A stretch of DNA of 11,565 nt from Acidobacteriota bacterium (GCA_021789565.1 JAJYJL010000120.1:1-11565); one strand, 5' to 3'. Positions 1 to 7,677 are shown, numbered from the stretch's first letter. Notes: a model not told the origin generated them from the sequence alone. Numbers and translations are program-made.

Positions 1-692
1 AAACGGCTGATCGGACCGGAGACACTGAGGGCGGCAATGGCACGCTGTTTGGAATCAAGAATCGGAGCGGCGACGCAGCGCGCGCCCACGACAGCCTCTT
101 CGTCGTCCACGGCGTGACCGCACTCGCGAATGTGCGCCAGTTCCTTCCGGAAGCGGGCAGGGGAAGTGATGGTGCGCGGCGTCAGCCGGTCGAAGGTCAG
201 GGCGGACAGCAGGCGCTCCTGATCGGCTCCGGGCAGAAATGCCAGCAACGCCTTGCCCAGCGCCGTGCAGTGCAGAGGCCGTTTCATTCCCGGGGTTGAG
301 ACGAGCCGGAAGGCGTGCGGGCTTTCCAGAACCTCGACGTAGAGAACGGAGTCCAAATTCAGGACAGCCAGATTGACGGTTTCAAGAACCGTCCGCTGGA
401 GTTCTAGAAGGAATGGCCATGAGACAGAGCGCAGGCCTTCCACCCAATTGCCGCGCGTTGCCATCTCGATGAATTTGATCCCCAGTACGTAGGCCTGCGA
501 CCCGTTGCGGACGAGATAGCCTTCCCGTTCCAGGTGAACAAGGAAACGATACGCCGTGCTCTTGTTGAATCCCGTCTTCTCACTGATCTCCTTCAGCCGC
601 AGCCCTTTCGGGGAATCGCAGATCAGTTCAAGTATCCGCAGCGTCTTCTTCAGCGTGCCAACGGGTTGAGGTTTCCGTGTTCCCATTTTCAT
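1..692 (-). CDS. IclR-family transcriptional regulator, C-terminus cut by window edge
   Basis: The minus-strand frame opens with ATG at 692 and stays open to the window edge (230 complete codons; IclR proteins usually have about 250, so roughly 20 residues are missing). A GAGGAGG ribosome-binding site lies about 9 nt upstream (702-708), which decides the start. Residues 12-70 form the winged helix-turn-helix: LKKTLRILELI, then LKEISEKTGFNKSTAYRFL with the recognition helix around residues 43-54, then a wing ending in EGYLVRNG. Residues from about 80 form the effector-binding domain, with the family signatures LHCTALGKALLAFLP (near 143-157) and HAVDDEEAVVGARCVAAPI leading into ALSVSGP. Such proteins are cytoplasmic dimers or tetramers that bind short palindromes and respond to small carboxylates or sugar-derived metabolites. 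It is divergent from the receptor/hydrolase pair, so it is the likely local regulator; the effector is unknown. Confidence 0.93.
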   Translation of the reverse strand, partial: MKMGTRKPQPVGTLKKTLRILELICDSPKGLRLKEISEKTGFNKSTAYRFLVHLEREGYLVRNGSQAYVLGIKFIEMATRGNWVEGLRSVSWPFLLELQRTVLETVNLAVLNLDSVLYVEVLESPHAFRLVSTPGMKRPLHCTALGKALLAFLPGADQERLLSALTFDRLTPRTITSPARFRKELAHIRECGHAVDDEEAVVGARCVAAPILDSKQRAIAALSVSGPISR

Positions 693-840
693 TGTCAAGA
701 ATCCTCCTCACATCGAGCAAGCGCGGCTAACTGCTTTCAGGCACCCGCCTGGAACCGTTGGGCACGCGCCATTCTAACACGAGATTGTGGAAGAGCCGAA
801 GTCCGCGCCCACACCAGAGGGCGTGACATCGTCTTCCCCG

Positions 841-866
841 AAGCTGGATTACAAACAATCCAGTTT
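841..866. promoter_or_regulatory. Inverted repeat, candidate IclR operator
   Basis: CTGGATT (844-850), six bases, then AATCCAG (857-863) form a perfect 7-bp inverted repeat. Extending outward to 841-866 keeps 9 of 10 arm positions paired. Size and symmetry fit a dimeric winged-helix regulator, and the site overlaps the candidate promoter of the divergent regulator gene, which suggests autoregulation. A 7-bp repeat can arise by chance in a region this size, and no copy was seen upstream of the second receptor, so the assignment is tentative. Confidence 0.4.
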
Positions 867-876
867 GCAAATTGAA
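848..876 (-). promoter_or_regulatory. Candidate promoter of the IclR-family gene
   Basis: Read on the minus strand, TTCAAT (876-871) and TGTAAT (853-848) are separated by exactly 17 bp. The -10 matches the sigma70 consensus at 5 of 6 positions, but the -35 at only about 3 of 6. It would give a leader of roughly 150 nt. A weaker alternative -10, TAGAAT, lies at 776-771 without a recognisable -35. The -10 sits inside the inverted repeat at 841-866. Confidence 0.3.
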
Positions 877-898
877 AGTATCCCATGACAGCCGGAAC

Positions 899-918
899 GA
901 CATTTCATATATTAAAAC
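899..918 (+). promoter_or_regulatory. Conserved upstream box of the first receptor promoter
   Basis: GACATTTCATATATTAAAAC differs at only 3 of 20 positions from the box at 7583-7602. It ends 26 bp before the -35 of its promoter; the other copy ends 29 bp before its own. Conservation of both sequence and approximate position points to a shared regulator-binding site or an AT-rich UP-like element. The bound protein is unknown. Confidence 0.5.
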
Positions 919-942
919 GGATATTTGTTATTCCGAAATTTT

Positions 943-989
943 GCTTGACAAACCTGCATGGCGCGAATATAAAGTTCGCATTGTGTCGG
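943..989 (+). promoter_or_regulatory. Sigma70-type promoter of the first receptor
   Basis: A perfect -35 TTGACA (945-950), a 17-bp spacer and TATAAA (968-973, 5 of 6 to consensus) make a near-ideal housekeeping promoter, with transcription expected to start near 980. The leader to the ATG would be about 80 nt. The 47 bp listed align without gaps to 7630-7676, with 34 identities, including GCTTGACAAAC, GAATATAA and a downstream TCGG at the same distance. A short GCGAA/TTCGC inverted repeat (963-967, 975-979) flanks the -10. Confidence 0.75.
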
Positions 990-1060
990 TGACCGGGGCA
1001 AGACTCTGCGGTACTTAACGCACCTGGAAAGCTTTGGGATCATCTGCAGGAGGTGAGGCC

Positions 1061-4000
1061 ATGACAAAACTCATGGGAGATAAACGCGTTATTTGGGTTC
1101 TGGGTTTTCTTGTTGTTGGCATAGCTATCTCAATTCCGCGTGCCTCGGCACAAATCCTTTACGGTTCTCTGGTTGGCACGGTAACTGATCCGAGTGGTGC
1201 GGCCGTGCCACAAGCGACGGTCCGCATCGTAAGTGAAGAGACCGGTGCCGCGCGGGTGGCGGAAACAAACAGCCGCGGCGGCTATTCTTTCCCAAGCGTT
1301 CCGGCGGGAATGTACGACGTCACCGTAGCCAAGCAGGGTTTCAGAAAATATACATTCACAGCGGTCAAGGTCCAGATCGACCAGGTGGCCCGCGTGGATG
1401 CAGCGCTCCAGTTGGGCGCAGTGTCGCAGACTGTCGAGGTGAAGTCAACGACGCCGCAACTCCAAACAGACTCCGCACAGGTGCGAACGGAAATTAACAG
1501 CGAGAGCATTCATAATTTGCCGGTGCCGATTGATTCAAATTACGAGAGTCTGCTCATTACCGTTCCGGGCATCACTCCCCCTGACAATTCGTTTTCGTAC
1601 TCGGCAAACCCGTCTCGCGGGCTGCAATACCAAGCGAACGGAACTACCGCCAATTCCAATGACGTGCGTATTGACGGTGTGAGCGCAAATAATCTTTGGC
1701 TGCCAATGGTGACCTCCTATGTCCCCTCGCGAGCGGCAATTCAGACAGTGAGTGTTGTCACGAACAGTTTTGATGTCTCCCAAGGGGTGGTTGGTGGCGC
1801 GGCGGTGAACGTCCACATGAAGAGCGGGACTAATCAGGTGCACGGAGAGCTTTACGGCTCCGATATCAACAGCGCGCTGGCGGCACGCCCCTTCGGTTTC
1901 AATGCTACGCAGATTCGGAACAACCAGCGGAAGCCCAAGCTGATCGATAACGATCTGGGAGGAACGGTTGGAGGGCCGATCGTCAAAAACAAGCTGTTCT
2001 ATTTCGGCAGCTACGAAGGTAACTTTCTTCGGGAGCTGGGGGAAAGGACGGTAACAGTTCCCACTGCGGCAATGATGAACGGTGATTTCTCTGCTTTGGC
2101 CAACAAAATCTTCGACCCAGCCACAGGGGATACGGCAGACTGCCTTCCTGGCGGTATTCCCAAGCTCTGCGGCACCGGAAGGGCACAATTCTTTGCCACG
2201 TCAGATCCATCGAGGCCCGACTACAACGCTGCCTGCACTTCGGCCTCGCCGGGTTACAGCAACGGCAATTGCCCCAATATTATTCCAACGGCGCGGCTTG
2301 ATCCCATGGGGCGCAATATTCAAAAGCTCCTTCTTCCTTCGGGAGGTCCCAATCTGCCCGGTTTTACCAACAATTATTTCGCCACCGGGGACTTCGATTC
2401 GACCCGGCACATTATTGACAGCAAGGTGGACTGGCAAGTCGATCCGAAGCTGCGCGTAAGCGGCCACCTTGGCATCCTGCATTACCGCATGTTCAACCCC
2501 CCTGTTTTCGGCAACAACGGACTTCCAGTCTCCACCGTTGGATATCGGTCTGAAAATGGATTTGGTAACGTCTACAATACGACGTTCAGCGGAACTTACC
2601 TCGCAAGCTCCAATTTCGTGATTGACGGTTACTTTGGATTCAACCTGATGGGAACCAACTCGGAACCAGCCAATTTGAACGTCAACGAGGGCTTGCAGGC
2701 GCTCAATCTCCCAGGCACGAATGGCCCAACCCGCGATTACGGGGGCTGGCCGGCGTTCCTAATCAGCGGCTTTTCTGAAGTTGGAAGCGGCGGAAACAGC
2801 AACACGGATGTGATTCGTTATTACGACCACACTTACAATTGGACCGCCGGCGCCAACTGGATCAAGGGGTCGCACACTGTGAAATTCGGGGGCACCGTTG
2901 TCCGCGCGGGCTTCAATCATTTTGAGGAGGCGAATGCCTCCGGCACCTTTAATTTCAGCAACAATGTGACTGCTCTGAATTGTTCGAATCTGCCGAAAGG
3001 GACTGCCTGCCCGGCAACCGGCCAGGCGAATGCTTACGCAAGCTTCCTGCTTGGGCTTCCTTCATCTGTAAATAAAGACTTTGTTCCTTTCAACAACGGC
3101 CGCGTAATCGCCCACATGTGGCAGTACACGGCTTACGTCCAGGATCAGTGGCAAGCGAGGCCGCATCTGACGCTTAACTACGGCGTGAGCTGGAACTATT
3201 TTCCCGTGGCGACGCGAAATGGCGGCCGTGGCCTGTCACGCTATGACTTCTCAACCAATCAGGTCCGAATCTGCGGGGTGGCGGGTAATCCGATGAATTG
3301 CAGCTATAACATCAGCAAAGCGAACTTTTCTCCGGCAGTTGGTATCGCCTACCGGGCCACACAAACGTTTGTGATTCGCGCCGGCGCTGGATTCACTTAC
3401 GATCCTGAACCTCTCGCCTATATTCGGGACATGTTCGGCGATTACCCTGAAAGCCTGAGCCTTGGAGTGACCAATCCCATCAGTGGATTTGCGCCAGAAG
3501 GCATCCTTTCCACCGGGATTCCTGCCATCGCAGTCCCCGACATCAGTTCCGGTGTGATCCCACTCCCTAAACAGTTTGGGTTTACAGATCTGACCCAGAA
3601 CTATAAGCGCGATTATGTCGAGTCCTGGAATTTCACGCTGCAAAAAGAACTGCCATGGGGATGGGTTGGCCAGGCAGGCTACGTGGCAACGCGCCAAGTA
3701 AGGGTTCCCGGGATCCTAAATCTCAACGTGGGGCAGGTTGGCGGAGGGACGGCCAGCGAGCCATTTAACGTTCTATACGGAAACACAAACGGCTTGAACG
3801 TTGAGACGCCTGTGAACCATATCCACTACGACTCCCTCCAGGTAAGGTTGGACCACAACTTTTCGAGTGGTTACCAGATCGGCGTTGCTTACACCCTGTC
3901 AAAGTCCGTAGGCGACTGCTGTAACAACCTTGCCGACGGTGGACCGGCCATCACACTGCCTCAATACTTTTTCCTGAACCACTCACTTGAACCTTGGGAT

Positions 4001-4564
4001 CGGACGCACGATGTTGTGGTATCAATGGTGGCAGAGTTACCTTTTGGCCAAGGAAAACACTGGCTGAACAGCGGAGGCTGGGGTTCGAAGCTCGCCGGCG
4101 GGTGGCAGACGAACGCGATTGCTTCGATTTACTCTGGCACACCCTTCAACATAACGGCCTCTGGAACGTCGCTGAACGCACCTGGGAATGCGCAGCGCGC
4201 TGATCTGCTTGGTTCCGGCCCAGTAAATATTCTTGGTAATGCGGGGCCTGGTCAGGATTACTTTGACATCAGCCGCTTCGCGCCTGTGACCCAGGCCCGT
4301 TTTGGCACGGCAGGTTTTGGTATCGTGCGCGGACCCGGCGCAGCAAACCTGGACTTCGCACTCTTTCGAAACTTCCGGATCACAGAGCGGTTGCGGCTGA
4401 AGCTTCAGGCCGAGGCCTTTAATCTGACCAATACGCCACATTTCAGCAATCCCAGCGCGAATGTAAGCAGCGGGGGTTTCGGCCAGATCACGAGTGTGCA
4501 CGGAACTGGCAGGGAAGGGATCGATCAACGTTTCCTGGAATTAGGTGCAACCGTAAGCTTCTAA
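1061..4564 (+). CDS. Oar-like TonB-dependent receptor with carboxypeptidase-regulatory domain (receptor 1)
   Basis: This is an outer-membrane transporter of 1167 aa, predicted to move a ligand into the periplasm using TonB energy. The ATG at 1061 is chosen because GGAGGTGA lies at 1049-1056; the frame extends upstream to a TTG at 1034, but that would run through the ribosome-binding site. Residues 1-30 form a signal peptide (cleavage likely ASA/Q). Residues 36-122 are a carboxypeptidase-regulatory-like beta-sandwich (GTVTDPSGAAVPQATV; GGYSFPSVPAGMYDVTV). The plug follows, with VRIDGV at 202-207 and AVNVHMKSGTNQVHGE at 248-263. The barrel carries the family markers DLGGTVGGP (298-306) and LFYFGSYEG (312-320) and ends in the terminal phenylalanine ATVSF typical of outer-membrane barrels. 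Five close cysteine pairs (361/370, 392/404, 641/650, 738/747, 953/954) suggest disulfide-closed surface loops. No clear TonB box is seen. The ligand is unknown; the adjacent hydrolase suggests a glycan. Confidence 0.92.
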   Translation: MTKLMGDKRVIWVLGFLVVGIAISIPRASAQILYGSLVGTVTDPSGAAVPQATVRIVSEETGAARVAETNSRGGYSFPSVPAGMYDVTVAKQGFRKYTFTAVKVQIDQVARVDAALQLGAVSQTVEVKSTTPQLQTDSAQVRTEINSESIHNLPVPIDSNYESLLITVPGITPPDNSFSYSANPSRGLQYQANGTTANSNDVRIDGVSANNLWLPMVTSYVPSRAAIQTVSVVTNSFDVSQGVVGGAAVNVHMKSGTNQVHGELYGSDINSALAARPFGFNATQIRNNQRKPKLIDNDLGGTVGGPIVKNKLFYFGSYEGNFLRELGERTVTVPTAAMMNGDFSALANKIFDPATGDTADCLPGGIPKLCGTGRAQFFATSDPSRPDYNAACTSASPGYSNGNCPNIIPTARLDPMGRNIQKLLLPSGGPNLPGFTNNYFATGDFDSTRHIIDSKVDWQVDPKLRVSGHLGILHYRMFNPPVFGNNGLPVSTVGYRSENGFGNVYNTTFSGTYLASSNFVIDGYFGFNLMGTNSEPANLNVNEGLQALNLPGTNGPTRDYGGWPAFLISGFSEVGSGGNSNTDVIRYYDHTYNWTAGANWIKGSHTVKFGGTVVRAGFNHFEEANASGTFNFSNNVTALNCSNLPKGTACPATGQANAYASFLLGLPSSVNKDFVPFNNGRVIAHMWQYTAYVQDQWQARPHLTLNYGVSWNYFPVATRNGGRGLSRYDFSTNQVRICGVAGNPMNCSYNISKANFSPAVGIAYRATQTFVIRAGAGFTYDPEPLAYIRDMFGDYPESLSLGVTNPISGFAPEGILSTGIPAIAVPDISSGVIPLPKQFGFTDLTQNYKRDYVESWNFTLQKELPWGWVGQAGYVATRQVRVPGILNLNVGQVGGGTASEPFNVLYGNTNGLNVETPVNHIHYDSLQVRLDHNFSSGYQIGVAYTLSKSVGDCCNNLADGGPAITLPQYFFLNHSLEPWDRTHDVVVSMVAELPFGQGKHWLNSGGWGSKLAGGWQTNAIASIYSGTPFNITASGTSLNAPGNAQRADLLGSGPVNILGNAGPGQDYFDISRFAPVTQARFGTAGFGIVRGPGAANLDFALFRNFRITERLRLKLQAEAFNLTNTPHFSNPSANVSSGGFGQITSVHGTGREGIDQRFLELGATVSF

Positions 4565-4718
4565 CTCGTAACAGTTCGTCCGAGAAGGTAATCCGCTGCT
4601 CCTGAACGGTAGAGCGCCTGTTCGATTGACGTTTTTGCCGTCGAACCAGCCCAAATAGGTTCCAGTCTGGTCAGAGGATTTTCTGTGGATGCGGACGCGA
4701 AGAAAAGAGGAAAGGACC
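4565..4718 (+). other. Spacer between receptor 1 and the hydrolase, weak hairpin
   Basis: This 154-bp gap has no convincing promoter. It contains one weak hairpin (GTTCGA 4620-4625 with TCGAAC 4641-4646) that lacks a following T-run, so it is not a convincing intrinsic terminator. Read-through from receptor 1 into the hydrolase is therefore plausible and the two are probably one transcription unit. Confidence 0.4.
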
Positions 4719-7445
4719 ATGGGGATGAAGGGCGCTCATCACGGCGACCGGGTTTCCCGCCGCGACTTTCTTTCTGTCGGACTGGCCGCCCCTGCGCTGG
4801 GGGCCGCTATGGCGCAAATTCGTCCGACGCTCTCAGGAGGCGCTCGAGTCGCGGGGACTGCGGATGCCGCACAATCGTCTTCGATGCTGAACGTGAACTT
4901 TTGCGAGCTCGTTTCGCGTGCGGACTTGACTTACGACCGGCCAGTCACTCGCAGCGAGGCGGGCATGCCTGTCGGCAACGGCCGGATGGGAAGCCTTGTA
5001 TGGACAACGCCTTCGTCGCTAAAGTTCCAGATTAACCGGCCGGATGTCTTTGCTGAAGGATGTAACACGAACAGTTTCCCCCAGCGCCACACAGATTACG
5101 CAAGCGGCTGTGGCTACGTGGACATCAACTTTTCTGGTTTCGATGATGAGGTCTTCTCCCCGCCCGAGTTTCGGCAACACCTGGATATATATGACGCACT
5201 TAGCACCGTATTTGGAAGAGGAATAACTGCCCGCATCTTGGCCTGGCACGAGCATGACGTGATGGCCATCGAAATTGAAGATCGAAGGCCGGAGTCGGGC
5301 TCCATCAGTGTTGATCTCCGTATGCTGCGCTACCTGGAGGAGTATATCAGCGGCAGGAATTACAGATTCACGGAGGACCACACTGTCGTGGTTTCCCATC
5401 GCGAACAAACCGCTGCTTCCACGCTGGACATTCGTGACGGCCGAATTGTACTGACCCAGAAGTTCCGCGAGAGCACCTCTTATTGCAGCTCATCTGTCGC
5501 CGTCGCCATCGCCGGAAGAAGATCGAAATCGAGGTATACAAACAGCTCAACTGTGACCTTGACAGCGGCGCCGGGCAGAGGACGATTTACGATTCTGATC
5601 TCGAGCGCAGCCAGCCTTGACCCCTGCCAGGATGCTGCGGAACTCGCACTCAAAGAACTCGCCGCCGCTGAGTCTGAGAACTTTGACGGCCTGCTCGCAA
5701 GCCAGCGAAACTGGTGGCACGACTTCTGGACAAAATCGTTCGTCCACCTCCACAGTGCGGACGGCGAAGCAGACTTTGTTGAGCAAAACTATACCTACTT
5801 CCTCTATGTGATGGCGGCAAGTTCGCGCGGCAGCTACCCGCCGCACTTTGGTGGCATGCTCTGGTTTACGAACGGCGACATGCGGGAGTGGGGATCACAG
5901 CACTGGTGGTCCAATGCTGCGTGCTATTACAACGCGCTTCCACCTCTGAACCGTTTCGAACTGATGGACCCCATGTTTGACATGTACACGAAAATCTATG
6001 ATTCGTGTGCACGAGCGGCCAAACAGCAGTGGGGCAGCGAGGGTATCTTTATTCCCGAGACCGTCTGGTTCGATGGTCTTGAAGATCTACCGGATAACTT
6101 GGCGTCAGAAATGCAGGCGCTCTACCTGTTGCGCAAGCCGTGGGACCAGCGTTCGGAAGCATTCCGGGAACTTGCTGAGCCGAAGCAGCCTCTCAACTCA
6201 CGATGGAATTGGAAGGACAAAGGGGAATGGGTGAGGGGCCTGTGGGTTTTCAAAGACAAAGGCGCCGGTCCTTTCGGGCACACCACGCACATTCTTTCAA
6301 GCGGCGCCAAGATTGCTTATCTATCCTGGCTGCGCTATGACTACACACGCGACGAAGATTGGCTGCGCGAGCGCGCTTATCCGCTGCTCAAAGGTATTGC
6401 GGAGCTATACCGAAATTTCCCCAGCGTTCAAAGAGGCTCCGATGGGAAATTTCATATCCACAACATCAACAATTCCGAGCCCGTCTGGGGCGCGCAGGAT
6501 ACCAATGAAGAAGTGTCCGCCACGCATGGGATCCTGCCGCTAGCCATTCGTGCCTCGGAGATTCTTGGCGTCGATGCTGACTTGCGCGTGAAGTGGTGGA
6601 GTTTTTATCAAGACCTTGCGCCTATCGCGACTAATGATTCTCCCGGCGCACTCGCTGCGCGCAAGCCTGGCGAGCCGAGCATCTGGATTGCCGGGCTTCC
6701 TCCTGCGCTGAAAGGGGAGCTTGGAAGGCCGGGCCTGGTGCCTGTTCTGGAATATGATCTCTGCATAGTAGAGACTGCCGACCGGGAAACGGTTCATTTG
6801 GGCAATAGCACCTATGACGCCGCGCGGCGGCGCCCCTTAACAAAGGACACCCCGGTTAATGTACTGAATCCAGTGGGAACGGCCGCGGCGCATCTTGGTC
6901 GCGGCGAAGACTTGAAATATATTCTTCCGAACCAGCTCCGCTGCCTTGCACCACAGCACGATTTTTGCGATTGGAAGGGCAGCGGAGAAGCGGGTGTACT
7001 GCCGAATCGCCTCACCCTGCGGGAAGGTCCGGGCGCGATCGGATGCGAGCGGATCGGCCGCGTGGCACAGGCGCTGCACGCCGCGCTCCTGCAGAGCGGG
7101 CCGGCATCGCCAGGCACCCGGCCCGTGATTCACGTGTTTCCAGCGTGGCCGAAGGAGTGGAAGGCAGAATTTACCCTTGCCGCACGCGGCGGATTCCTTG
7201 TGACCTCGGAAATTCAAAATAGCCGGGTTGGATTTGTAGAATTGCTCTCGAATGCGGGCGAGGGTTGCCTGCTGCGAAATCCTTGGGGAAGTTCAGATGT
7301 CCGGCTCTATCGCAATGGCAAGAAATCAGAAGAACTAAGCGGAGCCCTACTGGAGTTTCGCACGGCGCGCGGCGAAAATATAGTGATCGTACCGACGGAA
7401 ACATCTCCTGACCAATTCAAGAGAAGTGTTGCACAAGCTGATTAG
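4719..7445 (+). CDS. Tat-exported DUF5703 / GH95-like putative glycoside hydrolase
   Basis: The product (908 aa) is probably a periplasmic or secreted glycan-processing enzyme. The start at 4719 follows AGAGGA (4706-4711) with 7-nt spacing; an in-frame ATG at 4689, with its own AGAGGA (4673-4678), would add ten residues. Residues 13-18 are the twin-arginine motif SRRDFL, followed by a hydrophobic stretch with a likely cut at AMA/Q (32/33). Residues from about 70 form a beta-rich N-terminal domain opening with MPVGNGRMGSLVW (83-95), as in DUF5703 and GH95/GH65-type proteins. SQRNWWHDFW (328-337) leads into the helical barrel, with WGSQHWWSNA (391-400) and a NNSEPVWGAQDTNEE segment (584-598) followed by a helix ending ASEILGVD. 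The C-terminal HVFPAWPKEW (805-814) then LAARGGF resembles the GH95 C-terminal region. E587 is a candidate catalytic acid by analogy only. Fold and export are well supported; substrate specificity (fucosidase, galactosidase or other) is not. Confidence 0.82.
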   Translation: MGMKGAHHGDRVSRRDFLSVGLAAPALGAAMAQIRPTLSGGARVAGTADAAQSSSMLNVNFCELVSRADLTYDRPVTRSEAGMPVGNGRMGSLVWTTPSSLKFQINRPDVFAEGCNTNSFPQRHTDYASGCGYVDINFSGFDDEVFSPPEFRQHLDIYDALSTVFGRGITARILAWHEHDVMAIEIEDRRPESGSISVDLRMLRYLEEYISGRNYRFTEDHTVVVSHREQTAASTLDIRDGRIVLTQKFRESTSYCSSSVAVAIAGRRSKSRYTNSSTVTLTAAPGRGRFTILISSAASLDPCQDAAELALKELAAAESENFDGLLASQRNWWHDFWTKSFVHLHSADGEADFVEQNYTYFLYVMAASSRGSYPPHFGGMLWFTNGDMREWGSQHWWSNAACYYNALPPLNRFELMDPMFDMYTKIYDSCARAAKQQWGSEGIFIPETVWFDGLEDLPDNLASEMQALYLLRKPWDQRSEAFRELAEPKQPLNSRWNWKDKGEWVRGLWVFKDKGAGPFGHTTHILSSGAKIAYLSWLRYDYTRDEDWLRERAYPLLKGIAELYRNFPSVQRGSDGKFHIHNINNSEPVWGAQDTNEEVSATHGILPLAIRASEILGVDADLRVKWWSFYQDLAPIATNDSPGALAARKPGEPSIWIAGLPPALKGELGRPGLVPVLEYDLCIVETADRETVHLGNSTYDAARRRPLTKDTPVNVLNPVGTAAAHLGRGEDLKYILPNQLRCLAPQHDFCDWKGSGEAGVLPNRLTLREGPGAIGCERIGRVAQALHAALLQSGPASPGTRPVIHVFPAWPKEWKAEFTLAARGGFLVTSEIQNSRVGFVELLSNAGEGCLLRNPWGSSDVRLYRNGKKSEELSGALLEFRTARGENIVIVPTETSPDQFKRSVAQAD

Positions 7446-7580
7446 GACATGCGTGATTTTCCCCAGACTTGTGGATATGGCGAGGTCTGCTGCGACCGCC
7501 GATGAGGTGACACCCACCGCGTCCATGCAGGATCATGCATAAGCCGGTATGTATGTTGAAAACAAACAAGCGTCTGTCCA
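7446..7580. other. Intergenic DNA downstream of the hydrolase
   Basis: I see no gene here and no strong intrinsic terminator. The only structure is a short ATGCA-N6-TGCAT inverted repeat (7525-7529, 7536-7540), too small to call a terminator. Regulatory elements of the second receptor begin immediately to the right. Confidence 0.4.
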
Positions 7581-7621
7581 TTGATATTTCACATAGTAAA
7601 ACTAATACTTTGAAATATCAA
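7581..7621. promoter_or_regulatory. Perfect 11-bp inverted repeat upstream of the second receptor promoter
   Basis: TTGATATTTCA (7581-7591) and TGAAATATCAA (7611-7621) are exact inverse copies separated by 19 bp, so arm centres are 30 bp apart, close to three helical turns. A nested TAGT-AAA-ACTA repeat lies at 7594-7604. The left arm overlaps the box (7583-7602) shared with the first receptor promoter. The element ends 10 bp before the -35, a position suited to activation or looping by a dimeric regulator. The first promoter keeps the left part but only a GAAAT fragment of the right arm. Confidence 0.6.
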
Positions 7622-7629
7622 AAAGTTTA

Positions 7630-7676
7630 GCTTGACAAACTCCGACGACGGGAATATAAGGCTGGCTATGCGTCGG
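7630..7676 (+). promoter_or_regulatory. Sigma70-type promoter of the second receptor
   Basis: A perfect TTGACA (7632-7637), a 17-bp spacer and TATAAG (7655-7660) form the promoter, with a start expected near 7667. It aligns ungapped with 943-989 at 34 of 47 positions. This gives the second receptor its own promoter, separate from the receptor 1/hydrolase unit. Confidence 0.75.
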
Positions 7677-7677
7677 A
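7641..7677. repeat. Inverted repeat flanking the -10 of the second receptor promoter
   Basis: TCCGACG (7641-7647) and CGTCGGA (7671-7677) are exact inverse copies with arm centres 30 bp apart, bracketing the -10 element. This could be a repressor site or a DNA hairpin, but 7-bp arms may be coincidental. The right arm's TCGG is retained at the first promoter; the left arm is not. Confidence 0.35.

Noticed and set aside
534..875. Plus-strand open frame of 113 codons
   Set aside because: It lies antisense to the 5' part of the IclR-family gene and its upstream region, and encodes low-complexity text with no recognisable domain.
1034..1060. TTG start nine codons upstream for receptor 1
   Set aside because: It would place the strong GGAGGTGA ribosome-binding site inside the gene; the ATG at 1061 directly precedes the signal peptide.
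1535..2188. Long minus-strand open frame inside receptor 1 (217 codons), and a similar one in receptor 2 (8418-9083)
   Set aside because: Both lie opposite well-supported receptor coding sequence and show no domain; they reflect codon bias of the sense strand.
4620..4646. Hairpin between receptor 1 and the hydrolase as a terminator
   Set aside because: The stem is only 6 bp and has no following T-run.
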